Positions 9,115 through 17,547 of a DNA stretch of 64,000 nt are shown one piece after another. The stretch spans positions 1,798,001 through 1,862,000 of the forward strand of contig CBDFKS010000007.1 in the NCBI GenBank assembly GCA_965248905.1, in the 5' to 3' direction. This DNA is from CBDFKS01 sp965248905. Its GTDB lineage: Bacteria; Chloroflexota; Dehalococcoidia; Lucifugimonadales; JAGWBF01. Each line of letters opens with the position of its first letter. The first letter of the stretch is position 1. The translations under genes were made by a program, and so were the position numbers. Under the pieces are notes generated by a model. The model had not been told where the DNA came from and ran no database searches. It worked only from the letters and a program-made list of their open reading frames with translations.

Positions 9115-10260
9115 ATGGCAGGTGACCCCAATAAGATAGTACAACAAGCGGTAGATATCGCGATAAGTGAGCGCGGCGAGGTCGGCATGCAAGTGGCCGC
9201 CTATCAGGACAGCAAGCTTGTGATAGACGTTTGGGGAGGCATCGCGGACCCAGACACGGGCAAGAAGGTCGACGGGGACACCGTCTTCCAGACGTTCTCC
9301 AACATAAAGGCTGTTACGGCGACCGCGCTCCATATACAGGCGGAACGAGGGTTGGTGGACTACTACACCCCTATCGCTCACTATTGGCCCGAGTTCGGAA
9401 AACACGGCAAGGACAAGGGAACAGTGTACGATGCCCTCACCCATCGGCTTGGGGTTCCTCTCATGCCGTATGGAGTAACCCCAGAGCTCATGTGCGACTG
9501 GGACTGGATGGTGGGCGAGCTAGCGGATATGCACCCCCTGTTCGAGCCGGGTACCGGGAGCGGGTATATGGCTTACACCTTCGGCTGGGTTGTGGGAGAG
9601 GTGGTGCGACGCACAGATCCCAAGGGTAGGCCCTTTGGCGCTTTTGTTCAGGAGGAGTTATGCAAGCCCTTGGGCATCGATAGCCTCTGGATAGGCATTC
9701 CGGACGAGGTCGAACCCAGGGTCGCAAAGCTCATCAACGGGCCCGTCTTCGTGGGCAAAGTTCCACCCGACTCCCTTATGAATAGAGCTATGCCCGCCGA
9801 GGTCGGCGTAACCCAAGAGATTTTCGGCCGTCACGATGTGCTACGAGCCTGCATTCCAGGCGCCCAGGGCATCATGAACGCCCGCAGTGAGGCGCGGTTC
9901 TTCGCAATGCTGGCCAACGGCGGTGAGCTAGACGGCGTACGGCTCCTATCAGAGGACCGGGTCCGTACATTCCACATCCCTCGCCCACCTGCACACTATG
10001 ACCCGGTCCACGGCGTACCCCACAATGGCTCGATAGGCGGCTTCCACACAGCGGGCAGCCCGGGCATGGGCCCGGCTGGAAACAACTCCCACATGTTCGG
10101 CCACAATGGTGCGGGCGGTGCCGTAGTATGGGCAGATCCCGACGCACGGCTGTCAGTGGCCATCACCCACAATCGCATGATACCCCACGGCCCCCCTGAT
10201 GAGAGTCCTCTGACCCCCGTGGGTCAAGCCGTAAGAGATGCGTTGGGAGTGGCCGGATAG
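9115..10260 (+). CDS. Serine beta-lactamase-like hydrolase/esterase (class C/EstB type)
   Basis: 381 residues. The sequence has the penicillin-binding/beta-lactamase fold markers used by EstB-type esterases. These are S-x-x-K in TFSNIKAVTATALHIQAERG (nucleophile Ser near residue 63), a tyrosine motif in GYMAYTFGWVVGEVVRR, and a C-terminal HNGAGGAVVWADPDARL that replaces KTG with HNG, as is common in the esterase/aminopeptidase branch. No signal peptide is visible, so action is probably cytoplasmic. TCTGGAGGTG precedes the ATG. It probably hydrolyses an ester or amide; antibiotic resistance is not implied by this subfamily. Confidence 0.85.
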   Translation: MAGDPNKIVQQAVDIAISERGEVGMQVAAYQDSKLVIDVWGGIADPDTGKKVDGDTVFQTFSNIKAVTATALHIQAERGLVDYYTPIAHYWPEFGKHGKDKGTVYDALTHRLGVPLMPYGVTPELMCDWDWMVGELADMHPLFEPGTGSGYMAYTFGWVVGEVVRRTDPKGRPFGAFVQEELCKPLGIDSLWIGIPDEVEPRVAKLINGPVFVGKVPPDSLMNRAMPAEVGVTQEIFGRHDVLRACIPGAQGIMNARSEARFFAMLANGGELDGVRLLSEDRVRTFHIPRPPAHYDPVHGVPHNGSIGGFHTAGSPGMGPAGNNSHMFGHNGAGGAVVWADPDARLSVAITHNRMIPHGPPDESPLTPVGQAVRDALGVAG

Positions 10261-10290
10261 TTCTAGCTTTGGAGCTCAGGCGCTGAGCAG

Positions 10291-10379
10291 GGAGGGGTGG
10301 CCGAGTGGACGATGGCGGCGGTCTTGAAAACCGCTAACCCTTCTGGGGTTCGTGGGTTCGAATCCCACCCCCTCCGCCA
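10291..10379 (+). tRNA. tRNA-Ser (anticodon TGA)
   Basis: Acceptor GGAGGGG (10291-10297) pairs with CCCCTCC (10369-10375), followed by G and an encoded CCA. The anticodon loop is CTTGAAA (TGA), within the stem GGCGGT/ACCGCT. There is a long class II variable arm (AACCCTTCTGGGGTT) and the T-arm GTGGGTTCGAATCCCAC. All features fit tRNA-Ser. Confidence 0.95.
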
Positions 10380-10620
10380 TAGGTTAGCTACAACTCGAGA
10401 CTGATTTGGCAATATCGAGACATCTTTGAATCGGTAGAGGCGCTAAAACACAGGAAGCCTGTTTCCGGTTGGCCTGTAGGTTCGAGGTTTATTTAAGACT
10501 GAGACAAACCTGTAACAGGCCAATACTGGAGAGTTCTGTTGGCATCTTCGAAAGCAGCTTGAAGAATCTGTCAGGTCGCTTAAGACAACTCCTTCTCCGG
10601 ATCCAACTTAGGGCGATCAA

Positions 10621-11769
10621 ATGAAGCGATTCCTGCGATCGAAAATTGCGGTTTCGGGGTTGCTTGCGGTTTTGCTCGTAGTGATCGCTCTGGTTGCAGG
10701 CGGGTGGTACATTGCGGACATATTAGAAAAAGACGGGCTGTTGCCGGATCACGATGATCCAGAGTTCGACATGATAGTGTCCGATATCGGTGAGGGCCAA
10801 GTCACTCTGCGTACGACATCAGATACCTCTAAGGACGGGGCCTGGATAAGACCCGGAATCTGGGGACTCGAGAGCGCCGAAGGTTACGATCAGGTCGGCG
10901 CGATTTTGGAAATAAGCGATCAACACGTGGTTCGAGAGTACCTTCCGCTAAAAGGAACCCTGACAAGTGGTGAGATGGTACGGGTAGAAGGAACCGCCTT
11001 CCCAGATGACCCCTTGGTAGCGTTTGGGCTCCCCTTTGAGAATGTGTCCTTCTCTTCCCCGTTGGGCGAGTTTCATGCGTGGTTTGTTGACGGTTCTAGC
11101 AGCACCTGGGTCATCTTTGTGCATGGCAAAGGGTCCGAACGCACAGAGGCTCTGAGAATACTCCCAACGGTCGTTGAGGCAGAACACCCCTTTTTGGTAA
11201 TCACGTACCGAAACGACGAGGGAGAGCATGTGGACTCCAGCGGATATTACCAATATGGTCAAACCGAATGGGAGGACCTGGAAGGAGCGGCCTCTTACGC
11301 CATCGACCACGGGGCTGAAGACCTGATTCTGGTCGGCTATAGCATGGGTGGCGGCATTATCGCCAACTTCCTCTACCAGTCCTCGCTGTCTCAAAAGGTG
11401 CGGGGCGTCATTTTGGATGCGCCAATGGTCAACTTTAACGCCACCGTCGATCTCGGTGCTAGTGAGCGAAGCCTGCCGGGACCGTTTGTCGCGCTAGCCA
11501 AGTACATAGCTAAACTTCGATTCGACATCGACTGGGGCAAGCTGGACTACTTGGACCGTGCCGATGAGTTGAGAGCGCCTATTCTGTTATTTCACGGCGA
11601 CGAAGACGATCTCGTCCCAATAGACACCAGTGACGCGCTGGCGGAGTCCCGGCCGGATATCGTGAAATACGTACGCGTCGCCGGCGCCCCTCATGTCGGT
11701 GCGTGGAACGTAGACCGTGACAGGTATGAGGCCGCCGTGGCCGATTTCTTGCAGGGCCTGAAACGGTAG
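10621..11769 (+). CDS. Alpha/beta hydrolase with N-terminal membrane anchor
   Basis: 382 residues. N-terminal hydrophobic segment AVSGLLAVLLVVIALVAGGW (about residues 9-28) acts as an anchor or uncleaved signal. The catalytic serine lies in the nucleophile elbow ILVGYSMGGGIIANF (GxSxG). The acid is likely in PILLFHGDEDDLVP, and the histidine in VAGAPHVGAWN. The oxyanion strand is STWVIFVHGKGSER. This is a complete serine-hydrolase triad with the layout of peptidase S9/BAAT-like hydrolases. The substrate is not predictable. The gene stands alone between tRNA-Ser and a partial tRNA 3'-end duplicate, so it could be cargo of a small element integrated at the tRNA (inference). Confidence 0.82.
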   Translation: MKRFLRSKIAVSGLLAVLLVVIALVAGGWYIADILEKDGLLPDHDDPEFDMIVSDIGEGQVTLRTTSDTSKDGAWIRPGIWGLESAEGYDQVGAILEISDQHVVREYLPLKGTLTSGEMVRVEGTAFPDDPLVAFGLPFENVSFSSPLGEFHAWFVDGSSSTWVIFVHGKGSERTEALRILPTVVEAEHPFLVITYRNDEGEHVDSSGYYQYGQTEWEDLEGAASYAIDHGAEDLILVGYSMGGGIIANFLYQSSLSQKVRGVILDAPMVNFNATVDLGASERSLPGPFVALAKYIAKLRFDIDWGKLDYLDRADELRAPILLFHGDEDDLVPIDTSDALAESRPDIVKYVRVAGAPHVGAWNVDRDRYEAAVADFLQGLKR

Positions 11770-11984
11770 TTGGTCCTGCACGTCATGTGTGACTGGGTGA
11801 GAGGAGCGTCCCGCGTTCATCGAGGCCGTGGACGCCACGTTGCCCGTGGATCGGCCTGATGCTCCAGATAGGCTGAAAGTAATTGCACCCTCCAGAGTGG
11901 ACCCGGTAACCGATAGATGATGGCAAGGCGACTCCGAACCAACAGTTGGGTCGCCTTCTTTGAATCAGGCCTTAATTCCCCCAG

Positions 11985-12027
11985 CCCCTTCTGGAGGCTT
12001 GTGGGTTCGAATCCCACTCCTTCCGCC
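11985..12027 (+). repeat. Partial duplicate of a class II tRNA 3' end (attachment-site remnant)
   Basis: This stretch reproduces the variable arm, T-arm and acceptor end of the tRNA-Ser at 10291-10379. GTGGGTTCGAATCCCAC is identical, as is CCCTTCTGG, and the end reads CTTCCGCC versus CTCCGCC. The 5' half of a tRNA is absent. Such 3'-end duplicates are left when an element integrates in a tRNA gene. It is the only notable item in 11770-12204. Confidence 0.55.
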
Positions 12028-12204
12028 TTAGCTGTAATACGGAAGCTCGGTGAGCACCGGCCATGCAGCCATGTTCAAACCGCTTTAGGCAGGCCGGTCC
12101 GACCTTTCATGCCCCCAATGGATTCGCTTGCCAGAGTACCTTTCCGAGGTTATGATGGCCCTGTTCCCATCGATGCCCATTATTATTTTATGCAGGAGGA
12201 AGCC

Positions 12205-12519
12205 ATGATACGCGTGACAGCTTTATACCCCTACGAGGAAGGCGCAAAATTCGACCACACCTATAACCTGGAAAAGCATATACCCATGGTCAAGGAGCTG
12301 TTGAGCCCTCTGGGCTTGGTCAAAGTGGAGCTAGACAAGGGAATCTCGGCAGCCGATCCCAAAGCCCCTGCGCCATTCGTGGCAGCCAATCACCTCTTTT
12401 TCAAAACGGTCGACGAGGTCCACCAGGCCTTCATTGCCGCCGGCAAACAGGTGATGGGGGATATTCCCAACTACACTACCATCAAGCCCCAGATTCAGAT
12501 AAGCGAGATCGTGGAGTAG
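12205..12519 (+). CDS. EthD family protein
   Basis: 104 residues from ATG 12205, chosen because CAGGAGGA lies immediately upstream and because the open frame further upstream is only a translation of tRNA-like sequence. The sequence MIRVTALYPYEEGAKFDHTY followed by HIPMVKELLSPLGL, and ANHLFFKTVDEVHQAF, matches the EthD ferredoxin-like alpha/beta-barrel pattern (strand, D/H-x-x-Y-x-x-x-H, helix, strand). The original EthD is needed for ether degradation in Rhodococcus, but most family members are of unknown function and may bind or convert small molecules as dimers. It has no obvious operon partner. Confidence 0.8.
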   Translation: MIRVTALYPYEEGAKFDHTYNLEKHIPMVKELLSPLGLVKVELDKGISAADPKAPAPFVAANHLFFKTVDEVHQAFIAAGKQVMGDIPNYTTIKPQIQISEIVE

Positions 12520-12670
12520 TAGCACACCCGCAGTCGTAGGGGCACCCACCACAGCCAGGGATCAGTCCACGTCACTCAGCCGAAGGTCGAAGCAAGAGGC
12601 GGCTAGGGCAGCTTGTTCCCTTTGGGGCCGACCTCCCAAATAATCAAGAATTACCGAAAGGGGTGTTGAT

Positions 12671-14236
12671 ATGTTGTCCTTCTCACGATCCCTGGTACAG
12701 CAGAAACTACTCTTTGCGGTTACCGTAGCGCTGATAGCTGCGATGGCTGCAGGAATCACCGTGGGCGCTGTGCTAGGCTCAGGGAGCAGCTCCCCGCCAG
12801 TCAGCATCGAACCTGCACCGTCTTCTGCGACGCTGTCAGTCACGAATCTTAACGACGCCGGTGCCGGCTCTCTTCGTCAGGCGATCTTTGACGCGGCGGC
12901 GGGCGATACCATTGAGTTCGCCGTCACGGGTGACATCATACTGACCAGCGGCCATCTAGTCATCGATAAGAATCTTACTATCAACGGTCCCGGCCCAGAT
13001 AACCTGAACATCGACGGCAATAACGCCAGTCGTGTCTTCTTGATTACAAACACCAGCGGTAATTCCATGATCTCTGGTGTAACAGTGCGGAACGGCGCGG
13101 CATCGCCAGATGGAGGTGGCATCCTTATTCAAGCGGCCGGTAGGCTCACCTTGAGCACCACCCGCGTCCAGGCTAATACTGCTACTGCAAGTGGCGGAGG
13201 CATTTTCAATCTTGGTACCCTAACTGCGGACGGCACCACATTTCAACACAACCTTGCTCAAATACAGGGCGGTGCCATCGACAACTCCGGCTCAGGAATG
13301 GCTTACCTGACCAACGTCACAGTAAGTGATAATACCGGAGACGATGCAGGCGGAGGAATTCGCAACAACGCGGCTGCCACAATGACGGTCGTTAACAGTA
13401 CAATCACCGGCAACTCGGCTAATTTATCAGGAGGCGGGGGCATCTTCGACACGGGTACACTACAGGTGGTCAACACAATCGTAGCTGGAAATACCGCAGC
13501 CTTAAATAGCCCTGACTGTAACCAGATAACCTCCTTGGGCCGCAACCTGATTGGCACAAGCGATGGTTGCACATTGACTCCGATAACTGGCGACCTGGTG
13601 GGCGTAGACCCACTCCTGGGTCCCCTGCAGGAAAACGGCGGCCCCACCCTTACCCATGCCCTGCTATCAGGCAGCCCCGCCATCGACGCCGGAGATATCG
13701 CTTCCTGTCCCGCTACGGACCAGCGTGGTGTATTGCGACCACAGGGCCCAGACTGCGACATTGGCGCTTATGAGTTCGAGTCCGAACCTCTACCTGAACA
13801 GGACATCTTCGTCTACTCGATCAAGACCGTGTGCGTGCCCCACTTAGGGAATGCCTACCCCGCACTCATGCCGGGCAAATACAGGACGGCAGTCAACGTA
13901 CATAACCCGTGGGACGAGCCGGCTACTATTGAAAAGTCAATAATCCTATCGAATCCCCAGGGCGTGCCGCCTATAACAGGAGATATCATCAATGAAGTCC
14001 TGCCTTCCAGGTGGTCCTTCGACGTTGATTGCCCCCACATGAGGGACGACTTCGGACTGCCTCAGGGCGCAAAGGTGCCCGGAGGCAAAGGCTTCATGAC
14101 CATTAAATCGGACCAGAAGATAAAGGTAGTGGCCGTGTACACCTCCAGGACGGAGACCAAGACCAAAGACGGCGTTGGGACCAGCATTGACGTGGAATAC
14201 ATCGAACCAGACATGACAACGGGCACCATACCATAG
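12671..14236 (+). CDS. Secreted beta-helix protein with novel C-terminal module
   Basis: 521 residues. Signal peptide (LLFAVTVALIAAMAAGITVGAVLG) precedes LSVTNLNDAGAGSLRQAI, the CSLREA-like motif that starts many extracellular right-handed beta-helix proteins. A parallel beta-helix follows to about residue 370, with repeated rungs such as GGGIFNLGTLTADGTTF, GGAIDNSGSGMAYLTNVTVS and GGGIRNNAAATMTVVNSTIT. It ends in the choice-of-anchor-like RGVLRPQGPDCDIGAYEF. The last 140 residues form a separate module (CVPHLG, YRTAVNVHNPW, FDVDCPHMRDDFG, VPGGKGFM, GVGTSIDVEYI) that is found in two other proteins of this window. Beta-helices often bind or cleave polysaccharides, but no catalytic residues are evident. 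Extracellular or surface location is likely. Confidence 0.8.
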   Translation: MLSFSRSLVQQKLLFAVTVALIAAMAAGITVGAVLGSGSSSPPVSIEPAPSSATLSVTNLNDAGAGSLRQAIFDAAAGDTIEFAVTGDIILTSGHLVIDKNLTINGPGPDNLNIDGNNASRVFLITNTSGNSMISGVTVRNGAASPDGGGILIQAAGRLTLSTTRVQANTATASGGGIFNLGTLTADGTTFQHNLAQIQGGAIDNSGSGMAYLTNVTVSDNTGDDAGGGIRNNAAATMTVVNSTITGNSANLSGGGGIFDTGTLQVVNTIVAGNTAALNSPDCNQITSLGRNLIGTSDGCTLTPITGDLVGVDPLLGPLQENGGPTLTHALLSGSPAIDAGDIASCPATDQRGVLRPQGPDCDIGAYEFESEPLPEQDIFVYSIKTVCVPHLGNAYPALMPGKYRTAVNVHNPWDEPATIEKSIILSNPQGVPPITGDIINEVLPSRWSFDVDCPHMRDDFGLPQGAKVPGGKGFMTIKSDQKIKVVAVYTSRTETKTKDGVGTSIDVEYIEPDMTTGTIP

Positions 14237-14504
14237 TTGCTGTCCAGCCACCGGCTGATTCGGCGTTTGGGGCCGGCGAGTGGCCCCTCAAATGACATCA
14301 TTGGCGATTATCGCGCCGTACCGGCGTAGGGCGCCGCATTGCGGATAGCTCCGGCTGGATATATGACCCTTGGGAAGTGCTCGGTGATAGGTGCACCGGC
14401 TTGACGGTTCGCCTATGACTGACTATGCTATCGCAAGCCCGTTCCTTATGTCTCGGTTCAGCCTAGTGTTCGGGCGCGGTGTGGCCGACAACATAATTGG
14501 GAGT

Positions 14505-15956
14505 ATGTCTGTGAAAAAGATCTCTGCGGTAGCTCTAGTGGTTGTCCTGGCTGCGGGTATCACCGCAGGGGTTGTGTTCGGGTCGGGTAGTGGGTCTCCC
14601 GAACCCGCACCCGCTGCCGCTACCCTTACCGTCACCAACCTCAACGACAGCGGAGCAGATTCCCTGCGTCAGGCGATCATCGACGCGGTTGCCGGGGACA
14701 CCATAGACTTCGCCGTCACGGGCACCATCACCCTCACCAGCGGCCTGCTGTCTATCAATAAGGACCTGACCATTTCCGGGCCCGGCGCAGGGTCGTTGGC
14801 CATCGACGGCAACGCCAGCAGCCGTGTCTTCAACATCGGTAGCGCTGCCACCGTCTCTATCTCCGGCCTGACCGTCACGAACGGGAACAGTAGCGGCATC
14901 AGCAACTTTGACGGCACCCTGACCCTGAACGACATCACCGTCAGCGAGAACACGGCGGCCCAGGGCGGCGGCATCAACAACCATCTCGGCACGCTGACCC
15001 TGAACAATAGCACCGTCAGCGGCAACACCGCTGGTAACGGAGGCGGCGGTATCATCAACTTCCATGGCAACGTGACCTTGATTAACAGTACCGTCAGCGG
15101 CAATTCGGAAATCAACGGCGGCGGCGGCGGCATCTACAACAACGCTATCATGACCATCACCAACAGCACCATCAGCAACAATTCGGCTTGCTGCGGCGGC
15201 GGCATCTACAACAGCGAACTGCTGAGCCTCAAGAACACTGTCATCGCCGGGAACAGTGGCGGAGGGCAACCCGACTGCTTAGGCTCTCCCACCTCCCAGG
15301 GCCACAACCTCATTGGAGATGACACTGGCTGCAACTTTACCCCTGCCGCCGGTGACCTAATCAACGTTGATCCAATCCTCGGCCCCTTGCAGGATAACGG
15401 CGGCCCCACCGAGACCCACGCCCTTCTCTTAGCGAGCCCTGTAGATAGCCCAGCCATCGACGCCATCCCCGTTGCAGACTGCGTTGACACGAGCGGCAAC
15501 CCCGTCACGACAGACCAGCGGGGCGTATCTCGTCCCCAAGGCCCGGATTGCGACATCGGGGCCTATGAGCTTGGATCCGAACCCCCTGACCAGCCCCCAT
15601 TGGTTTCCATCACATCGCCTACTGAGGGTTCCGAAGTTGTCGAAGGGACGACCATCACGGTTGATGCCGACGCGACAGACGACGTGGGCGTGGCCAAGGT
15701 GGATTTCTTCGCCAACGACGTGCTGGCCTCAACAGATCTGGCGGCTCCCTACTCGGCGGAGATAACCGTGCCCACGGATATTGTGTCCCTCACCTTGAAG
15801 GCAACGGCCAGCGACACGGTCGGGCAGACGGCCTCCGATACAGTCACGATCAACGTCATCCCACCTCCCGAACCCCCACCGGATCAGACCATGTACGTCT
15901 ATTCGGTCAAGATCATGTGCGTGCCCCACTTGGGTCCGGCCAGCCCGCTCTCATAG
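14505..15956 (+). CDS. Secreted beta-helix protein with Ig-like domain; 5' part of an interrupted gene
   Basis: Start chosen at ATG 14505, directly before the signal peptide VKKISAVALVVVLAAGITAG. The protein parallels the preceding gene: LTVTNLNDSGADSLRQAI, then a beta-helix with rungs such as GGGINNHLGTLTLNNSTVS, ending in RGVSRPQGPDCDIGAYEL. It adds a bacterial Ig-like domain (PPLVSITSPTEGSEVVEGTT to TASDTVTINV, about residues 365-460) and then enters the shared C-terminal module at YSVKIMCVPHLGPAS. It stops there at TAG 15954. The module continues in another frame in the next segment. Compared with the two intact copies about 61 bases are missing at 15945-15957. The original product was probably one protein of about 1,020 residues ending in a metalloprotease. 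Confidence 0.75.
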   Translation: MSVKKISAVALVVVLAAGITAGVVFGSGSGSPEPAPAAATLTVTNLNDSGADSLRQAIIDAVAGDTIDFAVTGTITLTSGLLSINKDLTISGPGAGSLAIDGNASSRVFNIGSAATVSISGLTVTNGNSSGISNFDGTLTLNDITVSENTAAQGGGINNHLGTLTLNNSTVSGNTAGNGGGGIINFHGNVTLINSTVSGNSEINGGGGGIYNNAIMTITNSTISNNSACCGGGIYNSELLSLKNTVIAGNSGGGQPDCLGSPTSQGHNLIGDDTGCNFTPAAGDLINVDPILGPLQDNGGPTETHALLLASPVDSPAIDAIPVADCVDTSGNPVTTDQRGVSRPQGPDCDIGAYELGSEPPDQPPLVSITSPTEGSEVVEGTTITVDADATDDVGVAKVDFFANDVLASTDLAAPYSAEITVPTDIVSLTLKATASDTVGQTASDTVTINVIPPPEPPPDQTMYVYSVKIMCVPHLGPASPLS

Positions 15957-17509
15957 AGAAATGGGTGACTCTGTCCAACCCCCAGGGCATCCCACCTATC
16001 ACGGGAGACAGGATACGTGAGACCCTCCAATCCTGGTCGGCCTTCGACGTAGACTGCCCACACATGCGGGACCAGTTCGGCCTCCCCAAGGATGCTCAGG
16101 TACCCGGCGGCAAGGGGTTCATGGTCATCCGCTCGGACCGGGAGCTGGATGTGGTAGCTGTATATAGCTCCAGAGCGGAGACACCCAACAAGAACGGTGT
16201 GGGCACCAGCATAGACGTGGAGACCATCGAGCCTAAGCTCGTGACCACGACCTTTGAGGAACTTGTCACGAGTCAGTTGGCCCACGCGCTGAAGGATGAC
16301 GTACTTCAGTTCCATCTGGTAGACCTGGATGTGCCCAAGTTGGCGCAGGAGCTTGATCTGGGGACCGCTACCCTGCCGGTGGCGGATGGGGTAGGCAATA
16401 TCCACCTGGACATTGCTCACTCCGCTGCCCGAGTCCAGCTGCGGGACTTCGAGCTAACTAAAGGGACCTTTAAGTCCGAGATTGCCTTGATGCCCATCAA
16501 AACCCAACTCGTGCTGTTGCCGCTGGAGCAGAACTGGCGTCTCGGCGGGTGCGCCACTCTGGGGCCCACATCCACGGAACCAACGTGCGGCGCGGTTACG
16601 ATATTGAACGATGCCAAGACCATGGTTAGCGGCGTCGTCTTCGACCAGAGGGTTGGCATGAGTTACGTCGAGCCGGCCAGACACGCGCTGGGCATAGTAG
16701 GCGACTGGGACGGTGATGGCCTGCATGTGATCTATAATCACGAACACACCGTTCCGCCCGTGTTTTCCACAGGGATTAGTGCTCCAGAGTCTCCTACACT
16801 GGCCGGCGCCGTTGCCAGACAGGTGCCCGGTCTAGCGTCGCCCTTCCCCCGGCCTGTTGCCGACACTTTAAGGCAGACCAAGGTAGTACTGGACGGTGAT
16901 CGTCAGTTCTACAATATCGACCCCAGCACTGTGTGGTCCCGCATGGAGGCGGTCCACAATATCGTGTCAGTGATTTACGAGCTCATAGAGCCCTTCAGCA
17001 CCAATGGCTGGGCACTTCATATACCCGTCAAGGGGATGGAGGTCTGGATTGCCGGTGGACCCTCCACCACCGACAACCAGGACCTGCTCAACGAGATCGT
17101 CGACCCGGGTTACTTCCTGATTAACTCCCTGAACGATAACGAGTTACACATCCTTTTCGTGGGCTACAACGTGTCGGGGGCGTACGGATGGGCCGCTGGC
17201 ATCGGCTCGGCGGCTGGAGGAATCGGAGGCGGTCCCGGTCTAAACCACGTCTACAGCGAGGCCCGAAGCAGCCAGTCTCTAAAGACCAAATGGGTGGTAT
17301 TGGCCCACGAGTGGGGCCACCTCATTGGCGGCAGACACGGAGACGGGACTACAATCGAGTGCACCGGAGGATTCTTGGACTTCCTCTGTGGTCCATCTCT
17401 GATGTTGCCCGGCTCAGCGGGATCCCCGGACACCAGAGGACCCTACTTCAGCGACGCTAATGATGCCAACATCATCGCGGTAATAGACTCCCTGTCTTCC
17501 TGGCCATAA
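15917..17509 (+). CDS. Metzincin-type metalloprotease region; 3' part of the interrupted gene
   Basis: The open frame overlaps the previous one by 40 bases. Its first ten residues are a read-through of the other frame, and real homology starts at ALIEKWVTLSNPQG, the second half of the shared C-terminal module (FDVDCPHMRDQFG, VPGGKGFM, GVGTSIDVE). About 380 residues follow that include a Pro-rich linker and a protease core. The zinc motif HEWGHLIGGRHGD near residue 465 is an exact HExxHxxGxxH metzincin signature, and PSLMLPG downstream could supply the Met-turn. The precursor would have been exported by the signal peptide encoded at 14505. If the frameshift is real, this part lacks a signal and a ribosome-binding site and is probably not made. 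It may equally be an assembly error. Confidence 0.75.
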   Translation: MRAPLGSGQPALIEKWVTLSNPQGIPPITGDRIRETLQSWSAFDVDCPHMRDQFGLPKDAQVPGGKGFMVIRSDRELDVVAVYSSRAETPNKNGVGTSIDVETIEPKLVTTTFEELVTSQLAHALKDDVLQFHLVDLDVPKLAQELDLGTATLPVADGVGNIHLDIAHSAARVQLRDFELTKGTFKSEIALMPIKTQLVLLPLEQNWRLGGCATLGPTSTEPTCGAVTILNDAKTMVSGVVFDQRVGMSYVEPARHALGIVGDWDGDGLHVIYNHEHTVPPVFSTGISAPESPTLAGAVARQVPGLASPFPRPVADTLRQTKVVLDGDRQFYNIDPSTVWSRMEAVHNIVSVIYELIEPFSTNGWALHIPVKGMEVWIAGGPSTTDNQDLLNEIVDPGYFLINSLNDNELHILFVGYNVSGAYGWAAGIGSAAGGIGGGPGLNHVYSEARSSQSLKTKWVVLAHEWGHLIGGRHGDGTTIECTGGFLDFLCGPSLMLPGSAGSPDTRGPYFSDANDANIIAVIDSLSSWP

Positions 17510-17547
17510 GATGAGGGTCCCGGATGGTTAACATTACGTACGGCATA

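Noticed and set aside
11917..12204. N-terminal extension of the EthD frame
   Set aside because: It translates tRNA-like sequence (RLVGSNPTPSA is the usual artefact of a T-arm). The start at 12205 has the ribosome-binding site.
14391..14504. Upstream extension of the second beta-helix protein
   Set aside because: It would place 38 non-signal residues before a perfect signal peptide.
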